In this document: positions 8,901-19,240 of the stretch, piece by piece
How positions within the stretch are numbered: position 1 is the first letter of the stretch
How the letters are laid out: each line of letters starts with the position of its first letter
Assembly: GCA_016938455.1 (NCBI GenBank)
Contig: JAFGUQ010000011.1
Coordinates: 1-34,733, forward strand
Length of the DNA stretch: 34,733 nucleotides
Direction: 5' to 3'
DNA from: Clostridia bacterium
GTDB lineage: Bacteria; Bacillota; Clostridia; DUPQ01
The notes under the pieces: generated by a model
Databases searched by the model: none
Told to the model about the DNA's origin: nothing
Seen by the model: the letters and a program-made list of their open reading frames with translations, nothing else
Made by a program: the position numbers and the translations under genes

Positions 8901-9404
8901 GTGGAAAACATTATTGAAAAAAGTGTAGTGAAAACAAAACAGCCAAGAGATAAAATCATCAGCTATCTGTCAGTCATTATTTGTGTTTTATTGAGTGCAG
9001 TTCCATTGTTCATCCCTTTGATTTCAGGATTCACACCGGTTTTTGTTTTACTCTTCGGCTTCATTGCCTATAAACTGGTCACCTCAAGGAATATTGAGTT
9101 TGAGTATGAACTGGTGGAAAATTTCATGACGATTTCTAAAATATTGAATAAAAGAAGCAGAAGAAAGATATTTAGCGGAGCCTTAACTGATTTTGATATC
9201 ATTGCTCCAAAAAAATCAAAATTTTATGAAGAATACGGATTAAATGTACAGACTACTCTGGAGGCTGTTTCTGATTTGGAAAACGAAAGCATCTATTTTG
9301 GAGTCATCCAGTTTAACAGCAAAAAAACCTGTGTGTTTTTTGAAACTGATGAGAGAATGCTCAAGCACTTCAAGAAGTATGCTGATTATAAGTATAAGTC
9401 TTAA
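8901..9404 (+). CDS. DUF6106-like membrane protein of unknown function
   Basis: Two TM segments followed by ALTDFDIIAPKKSKFYEEYG...; family name recalled, not searched. Confidence 0.6.
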   Translation: MENIIEKSVVKTKQPRDKIISYLSVIICVLLSAVPLFIPLISGFTPVFVLLFGFIAYKLVTSRNIEFEYELVENFMTISKILNKRSRRKIFSGALTDFDIIAPKKSKFYEEYGLNVQTTLEAVSDLENESIYFGVIQFNSKKTCVFFETDERMLKHFKKYADYKYKS

Positions 9405-9415
9405 CCGGAGAAAAA

Positions 9416-11107
9416 ATGAAAAACAAAATAGCTATCATTATAATCACTGTTATCTATATTGCCCTATCTCTTTGGATTACTAATTTTGCGATTAAAGCTT
9501 TGACAAGCAGATATTCACCTGAAAAAAGCATAATAAGTTTTTTTGATGACGATGTTGTTAATCTGGTCATCGAAGATGAACTAATCAGGGACAGTGCACC
9601 TCCTGTCATAGAAGGAAGAGAGATTCTGCTTCCGTTTGATGTGATTAAAAACTATATTGATGATACCATCTATTATGATAATGAAAGAGCCATCCTGACA
9701 ATCACTTCAGAAGACAAGGTGATCAGAATGAACAGCAACGAACTTCAGGCTTATCTGAATATGGAAGAATATCGTCTTGATGTCAGCTCAAAATTCATCA
9801 ATGGGGTTCTTTATGTGCCGGTGATGGCATTCAAGGATATTTTCTCCATTGAAGTGACCTATCTTGAAAATGATAATGTGGTTATTGTCGATCAGCTGAA
9901 AAACTATAAGATGATCGGGTACATCAATAATGAACAGGCCGTCATCAGAAGTGACATGTCTTTGTATAAACCGATATATAAAGTATATAATCCGAATGAC
10001 ATCACGGTGACTGTTTACGGGACTGACGGTGAATGGACAAAAGTCAGAACTGGTAATGGAGTGATCGGATATATTGAAAGCAAATATCTCAAAACTGAAA
10101 TGAAGTATGGCAAAGTGGTCATTGATATAAGAAAAGATATTCCGGGAGAAATTGAAACTATCATTTTTGCCTGGGAAGCTTTCTATAATCAGACAAATGG
10201 GGATGCGGACATCACAGAAAATGATGTGCTCAACATCATTTCCCCCACATGGTTCAAAGTAGCTGATTTGTCTGGAAACATAGAGAGCTTTGCAGCAATA
10301 ACTTATGTTGAAAAAGCACATGAACTCGGATATCAGGTTTGGCCGCTTATCAGCAATACATTTACTGATATCGACATGACCAGTGAAGTGCTGAATAATA
10401 CTGATGTCAGAGACAACATCATCAGACAGCTTGTAGCATACTCCTCACTATATCAGCTGGATGGCATCAGCCTTGATTTTGAAAATATCTATTTGAAAGA
10501 TAAAGACGCCTATACTCAATTTATCAGAGAGCTGGTTCCCTTTCTTCATAAAGCAAACATCAAACTATCAGTGGCAGTCGGAATCCCCGGTGGAAGCGAC
10601 ACATACTCAAAATGTTATGATCATGAGAAAATAGGCGAAATCGCTGATTATGTCATGGTGATGACTTATGACCAGTATTATGGAGGTTCAACAGTAGCAG
10701 GCAGCCAGGCACAGGTCAGCTGGATGAGCAGTAAATTAAAAGAAACATTGAAGCTTGTCAGCAATGAAAAACTTGTCATGGGAATTCCACTCTATACAAG
10801 ACTGTGGGAAATTACTTCCGAAAGAGCAAGAAACATCAGGAACTATTCGATTGACGGAGCCAAGAAACTGATTGAGGAGAAAAATGCATCACTCCTATGG
10901 GACAGCGAAAGCGGTCAATATGTCGCGACCTACTACGAAGAAGGAAAAACCTATAAAATGTGGCTTGAAGATGAATCAAGCCTAAAAGAAAAAGTGAGCC
11001 TGGTTAACACCTATGAGCTGAGAGGAATCTGCATGTGGGAATTGAACTGGGGTAATGATACCATATGGGACGCCATCAGCCAGACAATCAGTAAAGGAAG
11101 TGAATGA
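9416..11107 (+). CDS. Membrane-anchored copper-amine-oxidase-N / SH3 / GH18 glycosidase (YaaH-like)
   Basis: N-terminal TM; PPVIEGREILLPFDVIKNYID...LYVPVMAF repeat; SH3-like YGTDGEWTKVRTGNGVIGYIESKYL; GH18 LDGISLDFENIY catalytic motif and YVMVMTYDQYYGG. Confidence 0.88.
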   Translation: MKNKIAIIIITVIYIALSLWITNFAIKALTSRYSPEKSIISFFDDDVVNLVIEDELIRDSAPPVIEGREILLPFDVIKNYIDDTIYYDNERAILTITSEDKVIRMNSNELQAYLNMEEYRLDVSSKFINGVLYVPVMAFKDIFSIEVTYLENDNVVIVDQLKNYKMIGYINNEQAVIRSDMSLYKPIYKVYNPNDITVTVYGTDGEWTKVRTGNGVIGYIESKYLKTEMKYGKVVIDIRKDIPGEIETIIFAWEAFYNQTNGDADITENDVLNIISPTWFKVADLSGNIESFAAITYVEKAHELGYQVWPLISNTFTDIDMTSEVLNNTDVRDNIIRQLVAYSSLYQLDGISLDFENIYLKDKDAYTQFIRELVPFLHKANIKLSVAVGIPGGSDTYSKCYDHEKIGEIADYVMVMTYDQYYGGSTVAGSQAQVSWMSSKLKETLKLVSNEKLVMGIPLYTRLWEITSERARNIRNYSIDGAKKLIEEKNASLLWDSESGQYVATYYEEGKTYKMWLEDESSLKEKVSLVNTYELRGICMWELNWGNDTIWDAISQTISKGSE

Positions 11108-11108
11108 A

Positions 11109-11771
11109 ATGATTTTTGAAATTGACATTATATTACGTCTTTTATCAGCTGCTTTATTAGGGGGACTGATAGGGTACGAAAGAGAGCAGAAACAAAGACC
11201 TGCAGGTTTCAGGACGCATATTCTTGTCTGCATAGGGGCAGCGCTGGTCATGATTATCTCAGAATACATGCTTAAAGAATTCACATCAGGAACTGATCCT
11301 GCCAGAATGGGGGCACAGGTCATCAGCGGAATCGGTTTTCTCGGAGCAGGAACAATCATAAGAGACAAGTTCAAAGTAAAGGGACTGACAACTGCTGCGA
11401 GCCTGTGGGCAGTCGCATGTATCGGACTGGCGGTTGGAATGGGATACTTCTATCTTGCCGGTGTTGCATTTGTTGTCATATTCATCACACTCAGATTTTT
11501 AAGCAGACTGGAGAAAAAAGCAGGAAAAGAATACAATTATGCCAACATAAAAATCACTGCTCATATGGAAGAGGATATTGAAAAAAAAGTGACCAACGAT
11601 ATCAAAGAGTTCGGATATGATATCAAGAAAATGAATTTCAGCAAGACCTTTGAAGACAGTACCGTCGTATTCATCTTTCTGGTCAGCCATAAAACAGGAG
11701 TGGAGTGGGAAGACGTATCGCTTCATTTATTCAAGAAAGAGTATATCAGGAAAGCGACTTTAGATTATTAA
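11109..11771 (+). CDS. MgtC/SapB family membrane protein
   Basis: LSAALLGGLIGYEREQKQRPAGFRTHILVCIGAALVMIIS; GAGTIIRDKFKVKGLTTAASLW. ATG 11109 preferred over ORF-track 11055, which overlaps the upstream gene. Confidence 0.93.
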   Translation: MIFEIDIILRLLSAALLGGLIGYEREQKQRPAGFRTHILVCIGAALVMIISEYMLKEFTSGTDPARMGAQVISGIGFLGAGTIIRDKFKVKGLTTAASLWAVACIGLAVGMGYFYLAGVAFVVIFITLRFLSRLEKKAGKEYNYANIKITAHMEEDIEKKVTNDIKEFGYDIKKMNFSKTFEDSTVVFIFLVSHKTGVEWEDVSLHLFKKEYIRKATLDY

Positions 11772-11816
11772 ACCATTTATGATATAATTTGATTTAATGG
11801 AAAGAAGGAAAAAATA

Positions 11817-12323
11817 ATGAAAACAGAGAATTATATGACATTGTCTGGAGAAGCCATGGAACAGTTGTCTAAAAACGGTGCTTTTCTGACGACAAAGCAC
11901 GGGGAAAATCTTAACACTATGACCATCAGCTGGGCATCTCTTGGAACAATATGGAATAAGCCTGTGATGATTGTTGCTGTCAGATATTCCAGACATACCT
12001 ATAAATTAATTGATCAGTCCAATCAGTTTACTGTCAGTGTACCTGCACTGGGAGAGAAAAAGAAAGAACTGGCTTTCTGCGGAAGCAAATCAGGAAGAGA
12101 TTACAATAAGTTCAACGAGTGTGGACTGGTATTGAAGGACAGCCAAAAAATCAGCACACCGGTAATTGAAGGTTGCCAGATTCATTTTGAATGTAAGACC
12201 GTATATAAACAGGCCATGGAACCAGGCCTGGTAGATGAAGGAATCAAAAAGACATTCTATGATTCAAATGATAATTACCATGTGATATACTATGGTGAAA
12301 TAGTAGCTTGCTATAAAGAGTGA
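11817..12323 (+). CDS. Flavin reductase family protein (FMN-binding split barrel)
   Basis: NTMTISWASLGTIWNKPVMIVAVRYSRHTYKLIDQSNQFTVSVP; CGSKSGRDYNKF. Confidence 0.88.
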   Translation: MKTENYMTLSGEAMEQLSKNGAFLTTKHGENLNTMTISWASLGTIWNKPVMIVAVRYSRHTYKLIDQSNQFTVSVPALGEKKKELAFCGSKSGRDYNKFNECGLVLKDSQKISTPVIEGCQIHFECKTVYKQAMEPGLVDEGIKKTFYDSNDNYHVIYYGEIVACYKE

Positions 12324-12334
12324 TGAGGTGGCTA

Positions 12335-13399
12335 ATGAATAAAACAAGAGTGCTTTTAATTTTTGGCGGTGTGTCCACAGAACACGAAGTATCCAGATGC
12401 TCAGCATCTTCTATTATAAAAGAAATAGATGATAACCAGTTTGAACTTCATATAATGGAAATCAGCAAAAAGAATGAATGCTATCTTTATGATTTAAAAG
12501 AAGATAAACATATTGTCATAGAGGAAATTAAAAAAGTGGACAATCAGCTTCAGAAAAAAGCGATTGAATTCTCTGTTGATTTCATCAGACGATATGATGT
12601 TGTCTTTCCGATTATTCATGGAACTGAAGGGGAAGACGGAAAGCTGCAGGGATTGTTTGAAGTGGCAGGAGTCCCTTATGTCGGTGCCAATGTTCTGTCA
12701 TCAGCTATTGGCATGGATAAAACATTCTGTAAAATCCTGTTTGAAAGAGCAGGTATTCCGCAAGCTGATTATCTGGCTTTTACCATTGATGATGATGCTT
12801 CAGAAATTGTTGAGAAAGTAGAAAGCAAATTCACTTACCCTTTATTTATCAAACCTGCGAGCCAGGGATCATCAGTGGGAGTCACAAAAGCTTATGACAG
12901 GACTCAGCTTGAAGCCGGAATTGAATTGTGCAGAAAAGTGGACAGAAAAATTCTGGTGGAGGAATTTATTAAAGGAAGAGAACTTGAATGTGCTGTGTTA
13001 GGGAACTATGTTGATGTTGAAGCGTCTAATATTGGTGAAGTCCTTCTAAAAAGTGATTTCTACAGCTACGAAGCAAAGTATGTGGCAGAGGAAAAAACCG
13101 TCATCACCAGCGACCTTGATGAAAAAGTGGTTTTGCTTATTAAAGAATACGCTATCAAGGCGTTTAAAGCCATTGACTGTTATGGATTAGCAAGAGTTGA
13201 CTTTTTTCTGCAGGCAGGTAATAAACCTGTGCTGAATGAAATCAATACACTGCCTGGTTTTACTAAAATCAGCATGTATCCTAAATTGATGGTAGACTAT
13301 GGAATCCCATACAAGGATTTGATCAGCAGACTGATAAACCTGGCTTTGGAAAGAAGTCGGAAATATCATTTTATTGTTGATTTTGAAGAGGTTAGATAG
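12335..13399 (+). CDS. ddl: D-alanine--D-alanine ligase
   Basis: LLIFGGVSTEHEVS, PIIHGTEGEDGKLQG, KPASQGSSVGVTK, NEINTLPGFT. Start likely ATG 12335. Confidence 0.96.
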   Translation: MNKTRVLLIFGGVSTEHEVSRCSASSIIKEIDDNQFELHIMEISKKNECYLYDLKEDKHIVIEEIKKVDNQLQKKAIEFSVDFIRRYDVVFPIIHGTEGEDGKLQGLFEVAGVPYVGANVLSSAIGMDKTFCKILFERAGIPQADYLAFTIDDDASEIVEKVESKFTYPLFIKPASQGSSVGVTKAYDRTQLEAGIELCRKVDRKILVEEFIKGRELECAVLGNYVDVEASNIGEVLLKSDFYSYEAKYVAEEKTVITSDLDEKVVLLIKEYAIKAFKAIDCYGLARVDFFLQAGNKPVLNEINTLPGFTKISMYPKLMVDYGIPYKDLISRLINLALERSRKYHFIVDFEEVR

Positions 13400-14209
13400 A
13401 TGGATAAAAGACCAATCGGAATATTTGATTCAGGTTTAGGCGGATTAACCGTTTTAAAGGAAATCAGTAAGATAATGCCTGAGGAAGACCTGGTTTATTT
13501 CGGTGACAGTAAAAGGACTCCATATGGTTCAAAATCAAAAGAAACAATTATTAATTTTTCAATTCAGGATGTGAATTTCCTGTTATCCAAAAATATCAAA
13601 GCACTGGTCATTGCATGTAACACTGTCAGCTCCAATGCTATCAATGAACTGAAAGAAAGGTTTGACATCCCTATAATTGAAGTCATCAGTCCTGGTGTCA
13701 GCTTAAGTACAAGGGTAACAAAAAACAAGAGAATCGGTGTCATTGGAACAAGAGCCACAGTTGAAAGCGGAGCATATGAAAGCAGTATTAAATCAATTGA
13801 TAAGAACATGACTGTCTTTTCAAAAAGCTGCCCATTGTTTGTCCCTTTGGTTGAGGAAGGTCAGTTATGGTGGAATCACCATATTACAAAAGAAATCATC
13901 AGGTTTTACCTTGATGAGTTTATTGCGATTGATGTTGATACCATGGTCCTGGGATGTACACATTACCCGTTGCTGATTGACGCGATCAATGAAGTGCTTG
14001 AGGGGAGAATAACACTCATCAACTCAGCTGGTGAAGTGGCTAAGGGAGCTTCAGCGATACTTGAAGACATGAATCTCAGAAACTTCAGCCATATTGGTGA
14101 AACTTACTTGTATACCAGTGACAGTGCAGAAAAGTTCATTCCGCTGGCAAAAGACATCCTGCAGCGAAGTGACATACATGCTGAAAAAATCGATATAGAA
14201 AATTATTAA
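13400..14209 (+). CDS. murI: Glutamate racemase
   Basis: PIGIFDSGLGGLTVLKEI, YFGDSKRTPYGSKS, ACNTVSSNA, LGCTHYPLL. Confidence 0.97.
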   Translation: MDKRPIGIFDSGLGGLTVLKEISKIMPEEDLVYFGDSKRTPYGSKSKETIINFSIQDVNFLLSKNIKALVIACNTVSSNAINELKERFDIPIIEVISPGVSLSTRVTKNKRIGVIGTRATVESGAYESSIKSIDKNMTVFSKSCPLFVPLVEEGQLWWNHHITKEIIRFYLDEFIAIDVDTMVLGCTHYPLLIDAINEVLEGRITLINSAGEVAKGASAILEDMNLRNFSHIGETYLYTSDSAEKFIPLAKDILQRSDIHAEKIDIENY

Positions 14210-14220
14210 GGACGGTTTTA

Positions 14221-14649
14221 ATGAAAGACGTTATTATCTCATTGAAAGGATATAGTGACCACGAGCAGAAACTTGAGTTTGTGACTGAAGGGAAATACTA
14301 TAAAAAGGGGAACCAGTATTTTATAACTTATAACGAATCTGAAATGACTGGAATGGATGGAACCACCACCACTCTTAAGGTCAGTGACCAGGTGGTGTCG
14401 TTAATCAGATTCGGTGCGGTCAATTCCAACTTTGTATTCCAGGAAGGGAAAGTGAACACCTCAAGATACATTACTGAATTTGGTGAATTTTCCGTGGAAA
14501 TCAAAGCAAACAGGGTTTTTGTTGAAATGAATGATTTCGGCGGAGTCATAGAAATGGATTATCTTCTGGATCTTTCAGATGGCAATGATACTGAAAACAA
14601 GTTTTACATGACAATTAAAGAGGCAGGAAATAATGAATATAATCAATAG
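14221..14649 (+). CDS. DUF1934 beta-barrel protein
   Basis: FVTEGKYYKKGNQYFITYNESEMTGMDGTTTTLKV; located directly upstream of argS, overlapping it by 17 nt. Confidence 0.85.
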   Translation: MKDVIISLKGYSDHEQKLEFVTEGKYYKKGNQYFITYNESEMTGMDGTTTTLKVSDQVVSLIRFGAVNSNFVFQEGKVNTSRYITEFGEFSVEIKANRVFVEMNDFGGVIEMDYLLDLSDGNDTENKFYMTIKEAGNNEYNQ

Positions 14650-16324
14650 TATTGAATTAAGCATAAAAAAAATAACTGAAAACAGCATCAGAAAGTGCAT
14701 GACAGAAAAACTGATTCCGGAATTTGAAATTGATGACATCAATGTAGAAAAACCGAGGGAAAAAGAGCATGGGGAGTTTTCAACCAATATTGCCATGATG
14801 ATGGTGAAGAAAGCGAAAATGGCTCCGGTAAAAATAGCTTCCATGTTAGTTGACAATATGGATTTCAAGAACACATATATTCTAAAAGCAGAAACTGCCG
14901 GACCGGGTTTCATCAATTTTTATTTATCTGATCAATGGCTTTACGACAACACTGAAATGATTATTAAGCAAAAAGATAATTATGGCAGTTCTGATTATGG
15001 CAAAAACGAAAAAGTAGTTGTCGAGTATGTCTCAGCCAATCCCACAGGGCCGCTTCATATGGGAAATGCAAGAGGTGGTGCGCTGGGAGACCTTCTGGCA
15101 AATGTGCTTATCAAGGCGGGGTATCATGTCAGCAAGGAATTCTATGTCAATGATGCCGGGAACCAGATAGAAAAATTCGGACTCTCTCTGGAAGCCAGAT
15201 ATCTTCAGGAACTGCTGGGAGAGGACAAAGTAAAGTTTGATGAGGATCTATACCAGGGTGCTGATATTATTGACCATGTGAAAAATTATATTAAAGAAGG
15301 CAGAGAAAATCTGCTGGATAAAGACAGTGAAGACAGAAAAAAGATACTTGTTGACTATGCGCTTCCGAAAAACATCAGAGCCATTAAAAAGGGACTGAAG
15401 CGATATGGAATCTCTTATGACAAGTGGTTCAGTGAAAAGTCCTTATACGAAAGTAAAGCAGTTGATGAGCTTATTGATTATCTTGTTAAGCATAATCATA
15501 CATTCATTAAAGATGAAGCACTCTGGCTGAAGGGAGAATCAATCGGAAGTGAGAAGGATGAGGTGTTAACCAGAAGCAACGGTTTTCCCACTTATTTTGC
15601 GGCAGACATTGCTTACCACTGGAATAAATTCAAAACAAGAAAATTTGACAGGGCAATTAATCTTTTAGGTGTAGATCATCATGGCCATGTTGCCAGAATG
15701 AAAGGGGCTATGAATGCGATTGGCGTAGGTGAAGAAAAGCTTGATATTATTATTTTTCAGTTGGTCAGACTGTATCGAAACGGTGAAGTGGCCAGAATGT
15801 CAAAAAGAACAGGTAAAGCCATCTCACTTGATGATCTGCTTGATGAGGTAGGTGTTGATGCGGCAAGATTTTTCTTTAACCTGAAAACAAGTGGGAGTCA
15901 TCTTGATTTTGACCTTGATCTTGCCAAGAAGCAGTCAAATGAGAATCCGGTATTCTATGTTCAATATGCTTATGCAAGAATTTGCAGCATGTTAAGAATT
16001 TTAAAAGAAGACGATGCTGATATAGACAAGGAAGAGGGAATTGATTATTCACTTCTCAAGAATAATGAAGAAATTGAATTGATGAAAAAGCTGGCGGAAT
16101 ATCCGAATGACATCATCATTTCATGTCATACTCTGGAACCGTCCAGAATGACCAGATATGTTCTTGATTTAGCTTCCCTGTTTCATAGCTTTTATAATGC
16201 CTGTCGAGTAAAAGGCGAAAATGAAGAACTGTTATATGCCAGAATGGCACTAGTGAAAGCAACGAAAATAGTTCTGAAGAATGCGCTTGATATACTGAGT
16301 ATCAAAGCGCCGGAAAAAATGTGA
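14633..16324 (+). CDS. argS: Arginyl-tRNA synthetase
   Basis: EYVSANPTGPLHMGNARGGALGD; LGVDHHGH; RMSKRTGKAISLDDLL; C-terminal anticodon-binding domain. Confidence 0.97.
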   Translation: MNIINSIELSIKKITENSIRKCMTEKLIPEFEIDDINVEKPREKEHGEFSTNIAMMMVKKAKMAPVKIASMLVDNMDFKNTYILKAETAGPGFINFYLSDQWLYDNTEMIIKQKDNYGSSDYGKNEKVVVEYVSANPTGPLHMGNARGGALGDLLANVLIKAGYHVSKEFYVNDAGNQIEKFGLSLEARYLQELLGEDKVKFDEDLYQGADIIDHVKNYIKEGRENLLDKDSEDRKKILVDYALPKNIRAIKKGLKRYGISYDKWFSEKSLYESKAVDELIDYLVKHNHTFIKDEALWLKGESIGSEKDEVLTRSNGFPTYFAADIAYHWNKFKTRKFDRAINLLGVDHHGHVARMKGAMNAIGVGEEKLDIIIFQLVRLYRNGEVARMSKRTGKAISLDDLLDEVGVDAARFFFNLKTSGSHLDFDLDLAKKQSNENPVFYVQYAYARICSMLRILKEDDADIDKEEGIDYSLLKNNEEIELMKKLAEYPNDIIISCHTLEPSRMTRYVLDLASLFHSFYNACRVKGENEELLYARMALVKATKIVLKNALDILSIKAPEKM

Positions 16325-16331
16325 GGGAAAA

Positions 16332-17807
16332 ATGAAAAATCTTAAATATGGCCTGGTGATTTTACTAGTGGCTGCTCTGGTCGTTCCCGGTCTTGTTATG
16401 GCTAACAATGAAAATGGTAAAGTCAATTCATATCTTGATTTGATGATTGAAAAAAGCAACAGCACCATTGATACAAAGAATGTTACAGCTGATATGATAA
16501 CCGGAGCTTTTTCAGAAACCGATAAGTTTTCATACTTTCAGGCTGTAGAAACATATAATACAGAGCAGAATACTTATATCAATGCAGAATATGTGGGAAT
16601 CGGAGTCAGTATGACAGCGCATATCAAAGGGGTGGAAATTGTCTCTGTTTTTGAATATTCACCTGCATCATTAGCAGGTTTGAAATCAGGTGATATCATA
16701 ATCAGTGTGAATCATGAGAACATTACGGGGAAAAGTCTAGAATATATTGCATCTTTAGTGAAAGGGCCGGTTAATACCTATGTCACACTTGGAATCTTAA
16801 AGAATAATGAAGGACCAGTCCTCTATTATGATTTAAGCAGGCAGGTGGTTGCCATGAAGACTGTCAAATCATATATCATCAATCATGTGGGGTATGTATA
16901 CATCTCATCATTTACTAATGAAACAGGAAAAGAATTCAAAGAAGCTCTTGAGAAATTCAATAAAAAAGGAATCAGTGATGTCATTCTTGATCTGAGAGAT
17001 AACGGAGGCGGAACCTTACAGGGATGTATCGATGTTGCAAGGGCTGTTTTATCTGAATGTGTCGTCACAAAAATGGATTTCAAATACAGCGGATATCTTG
17101 ATATCAGATATGAGGCCATGAAAAATGATGAGACATACAATATGGTCCTTCTTGTCAATGAAAACAGTGCCAGTGCCTCTGAAGTGGTCACAGGTGCATT
17201 GAAAGATAATAAAGCTGCGGTTGTTGTCGGTGAAAAGACTTTCGGGAAAAGCGTGGTTCAATCGTCATATGAAATATTGACACCAAAGGCATATGATCTT
17301 TATTCAGCAAAATATGCAATCAGTGATATGTTCACATTAAGCAGATATGTTTCCTTTTATGAAAAACATATTGATACAGATTATTTAGGTGCAGCTAAGC
17401 TTACCATCGGTGAATATGTGACTCCAAATGGCAGCAGAATCAATCTGGTGGGGATAGAACCTGATATTAACGTAGAATATGACGGGAGTTTATTCATAAA
17501 CATCAATAATCTTGATAATATGCTCTGGATCAGAGCAAAATATGATGTCGGCATGACAAGCTATGAAATCTATAGAGCTAAAGTCATATTAAAAGAGTTT
17601 GGCTATGAAGTCGGAACATTGAATGTTTTATATGATGAGACATTCAAACAGGCTGTAAAGCAGTTTCAGGATGATTATGGTCTGTACCCGTATGGGGTTC
17701 TTGACTACACCACTCAGGATAATATCAATAATATACTTAGACTGAGTTATATCAATGAAGATATACAGCTTAAAAAAGCATTTGAAGTGATTAAGGAGGG
17801 AAAGTAA
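16332..17807 (+). CDS. S41-family C-terminal processing peptidase with PDZ and peptidoglycan-binding domains
   Basis: Signal peptide; PDZ; LRDNGGG; NENSASASEVVTGALKDNKAAVVVGEKTFGKSVVQ (Ser codon 17172, Lys codon 17247); C-terminal PG-binding-like repeat. Confidence 0.92.
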   Translation: MKNLKYGLVILLVAALVVPGLVMANNENGKVNSYLDLMIEKSNSTIDTKNVTADMITGAFSETDKFSYFQAVETYNTEQNTYINAEYVGIGVSMTAHIKGVEIVSVFEYSPASLAGLKSGDIIISVNHENITGKSLEYIASLVKGPVNTYVTLGILKNNEGPVLYYDLSRQVVAMKTVKSYIINHVGYVYISSFTNETGKEFKEALEKFNKKGISDVILDLRDNGGGTLQGCIDVARAVLSECVVTKMDFKYSGYLDIRYEAMKNDETYNMVLLVNENSASASEVVTGALKDNKAAVVVGEKTFGKSVVQSSYEILTPKAYDLYSAKYAISDMFTLSRYVSFYEKHIDTDYLGAAKLTIGEYVTPNGSRINLVGIEPDINVEYDGSLFININNLDNMLWIRAKYDVGMTSYEIYRAKVILKEFGYEVGTLNVLYDETFKQAVKQFQDDYGLYPYGVLDYTTQDNINNILRLSYINEDIQLKKAFEVIKEGK

Positions 17808-17808
17808 A

Positions 17809-19239
17809 ATGAAAAAAAGCAATCGCATCGTAATCATTGTCCTTATATTCACTCTCATCTGTTCAGTCGCTTTTTCAGCATCAACAAAAGTAGATGAAAA
17901 CTATCTGTATCATTTCTATGATTTCATGCAGACACTTTATTATAGAGATATATCAACAGACGACCTTGTCGGAGGGTCATTCAATGGAGTCTTAAGCGAA
18001 ACTTCCATATATTCATGTTATGAACAGAATCAGGTAAATGAAACATTTAATTCCAATGTACTGGGAGTATCTCTGGAAAAAGTCAGAACAGGTTTACTGG
18101 TAAGCAATGTATATCCGGGAACAAACGCCTCAAAAATCGGACTTGAAACAGGAGATGTTATTTATAGGGTCAACCGGATCAGCACCAGCATCATGAATAT
18201 CATGGATCTGGATTATGTCATTGAAGAAGCTGGAAGCAAAGCTGAAATAGAAGTCATCAAAGCAGAAACCGGTTCTATTGTTAAACTGCAATGTGAATTA
18301 AGCAAAGGCTATATATCGCTTATTGACTTTTTTATCAAAGATGAGTTCGGCTATATAAGAATTAATCAGTTTAAAGACTTAACCTCAGATGAAGTCGGAA
18401 AAGCACTTCAGTTTTTTGACAACAATCAAATTAAAAACATCATTGTCGATCTCAGGGATCTAATTTCAATGAATATTGAAGAAGCAGGCGAAGTCGCTGA
18501 CTTTTTCCTTCCATTCGGAAGGATTGCAAGCGGCGGTGATATGATTCTGTCAGCTTCTATTAAAAGTGATTATCATTTCGTTAACATCATAATCAATGAA
18601 AAGACTCAAGGAGCGGGAGAAGTCATTGCAAGAGCAGTCAAAAATTACAGAACCGGGAATGTTTTCGGACAGACATCATATGGTCTTGTTGAAGCAGTCA
18701 AAACTTATCCGGTGTTTACAGACGCAGCTTTTTCTTGCTATAGTAAGCTTGCCGGAACAACAGACATTGACGGCATTGTCAATTATATCAACATGAATCA
18801 GCTGTCACTTTCAAATGAGTATGTTTCCGGTTACCTTCATTTAGTTGAGAACGAATTGTATGACAATAACAACATTTCTTATGAAGGTGGGGTCACCCCA
18901 GACTATATATTGAATGCAAGCAGGGTAAGACTGGAGATAAATCCGCAGGATAACGGAATATGGATCAGAAAAGATTACCAGCTTAATGATGTCAGCTATG
19001 ATGTTTTTGTAGCAGAAAAAGTTCTGAGTCAATTGGGCTATTTTAAACAGACACCTGATGTTACATTTGATATAAACACTCAGAAAGCAGTTAATTTGTA
19101 TAAAGCATCAGTTAATCTGCCTCAGGATGGGATATTGGACATGACCACACAGAATATTTTAAACTATAATCTGTTCAAGACGTATATAATGAAAGATGAG
19201 TGCATTGTAAACGTAATGAATTTAATCAAGGAGAACTGA
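17809..19239 (+). CDS. Catalytically degenerate S41 peptidase paralogue (putative pseudoprotease)
   Basis: Same architecture as the upstream gene, but the active-site segment reads NEKTQGAGEVIARAVKNYRTGNVFGQTSYGLVEA; Ser replaced by Gly (codon 18610), Lys by Leu (codon 18685). Confidence 0.85.
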   Translation: MKKSNRIVIIVLIFTLICSVAFSASTKVDENYLYHFYDFMQTLYYRDISTDDLVGGSFNGVLSETSIYSCYEQNQVNETFNSNVLGVSLEKVRTGLLVSNVYPGTNASKIGLETGDVIYRVNRISTSIMNIMDLDYVIEEAGSKAEIEVIKAETGSIVKLQCELSKGYISLIDFFIKDEFGYIRINQFKDLTSDEVGKALQFFDNNQIKNIIVDLRDLISMNIEEAGEVADFFLPFGRIASGGDMILSASIKSDYHFVNIIINEKTQGAGEVIARAVKNYRTGNVFGQTSYGLVEAVKTYPVFTDAAFSCYSKLAGTTDIDGIVNYINMNQLSLSNEYVSGYLHLVENELYDNNNISYEGGVTPDYILNASRVRLEINPQDNGIWIRKDYQLNDVSYDVFVAEKVLSQLGYFKQTPDVTFDINTQKAVNLYKASVNLPQDGILDMTTQNILNYNLFKTYIMKDECIVNVMNLIKEN

Positions 19240-19240
19240 C

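Noticed and set aside
9788-10321. 177-aa ORF on the minus strand
   Set aside because: Lies entirely antisense to the well-supported GH18 gene, with no recognisable domain; typical shadow ORF.
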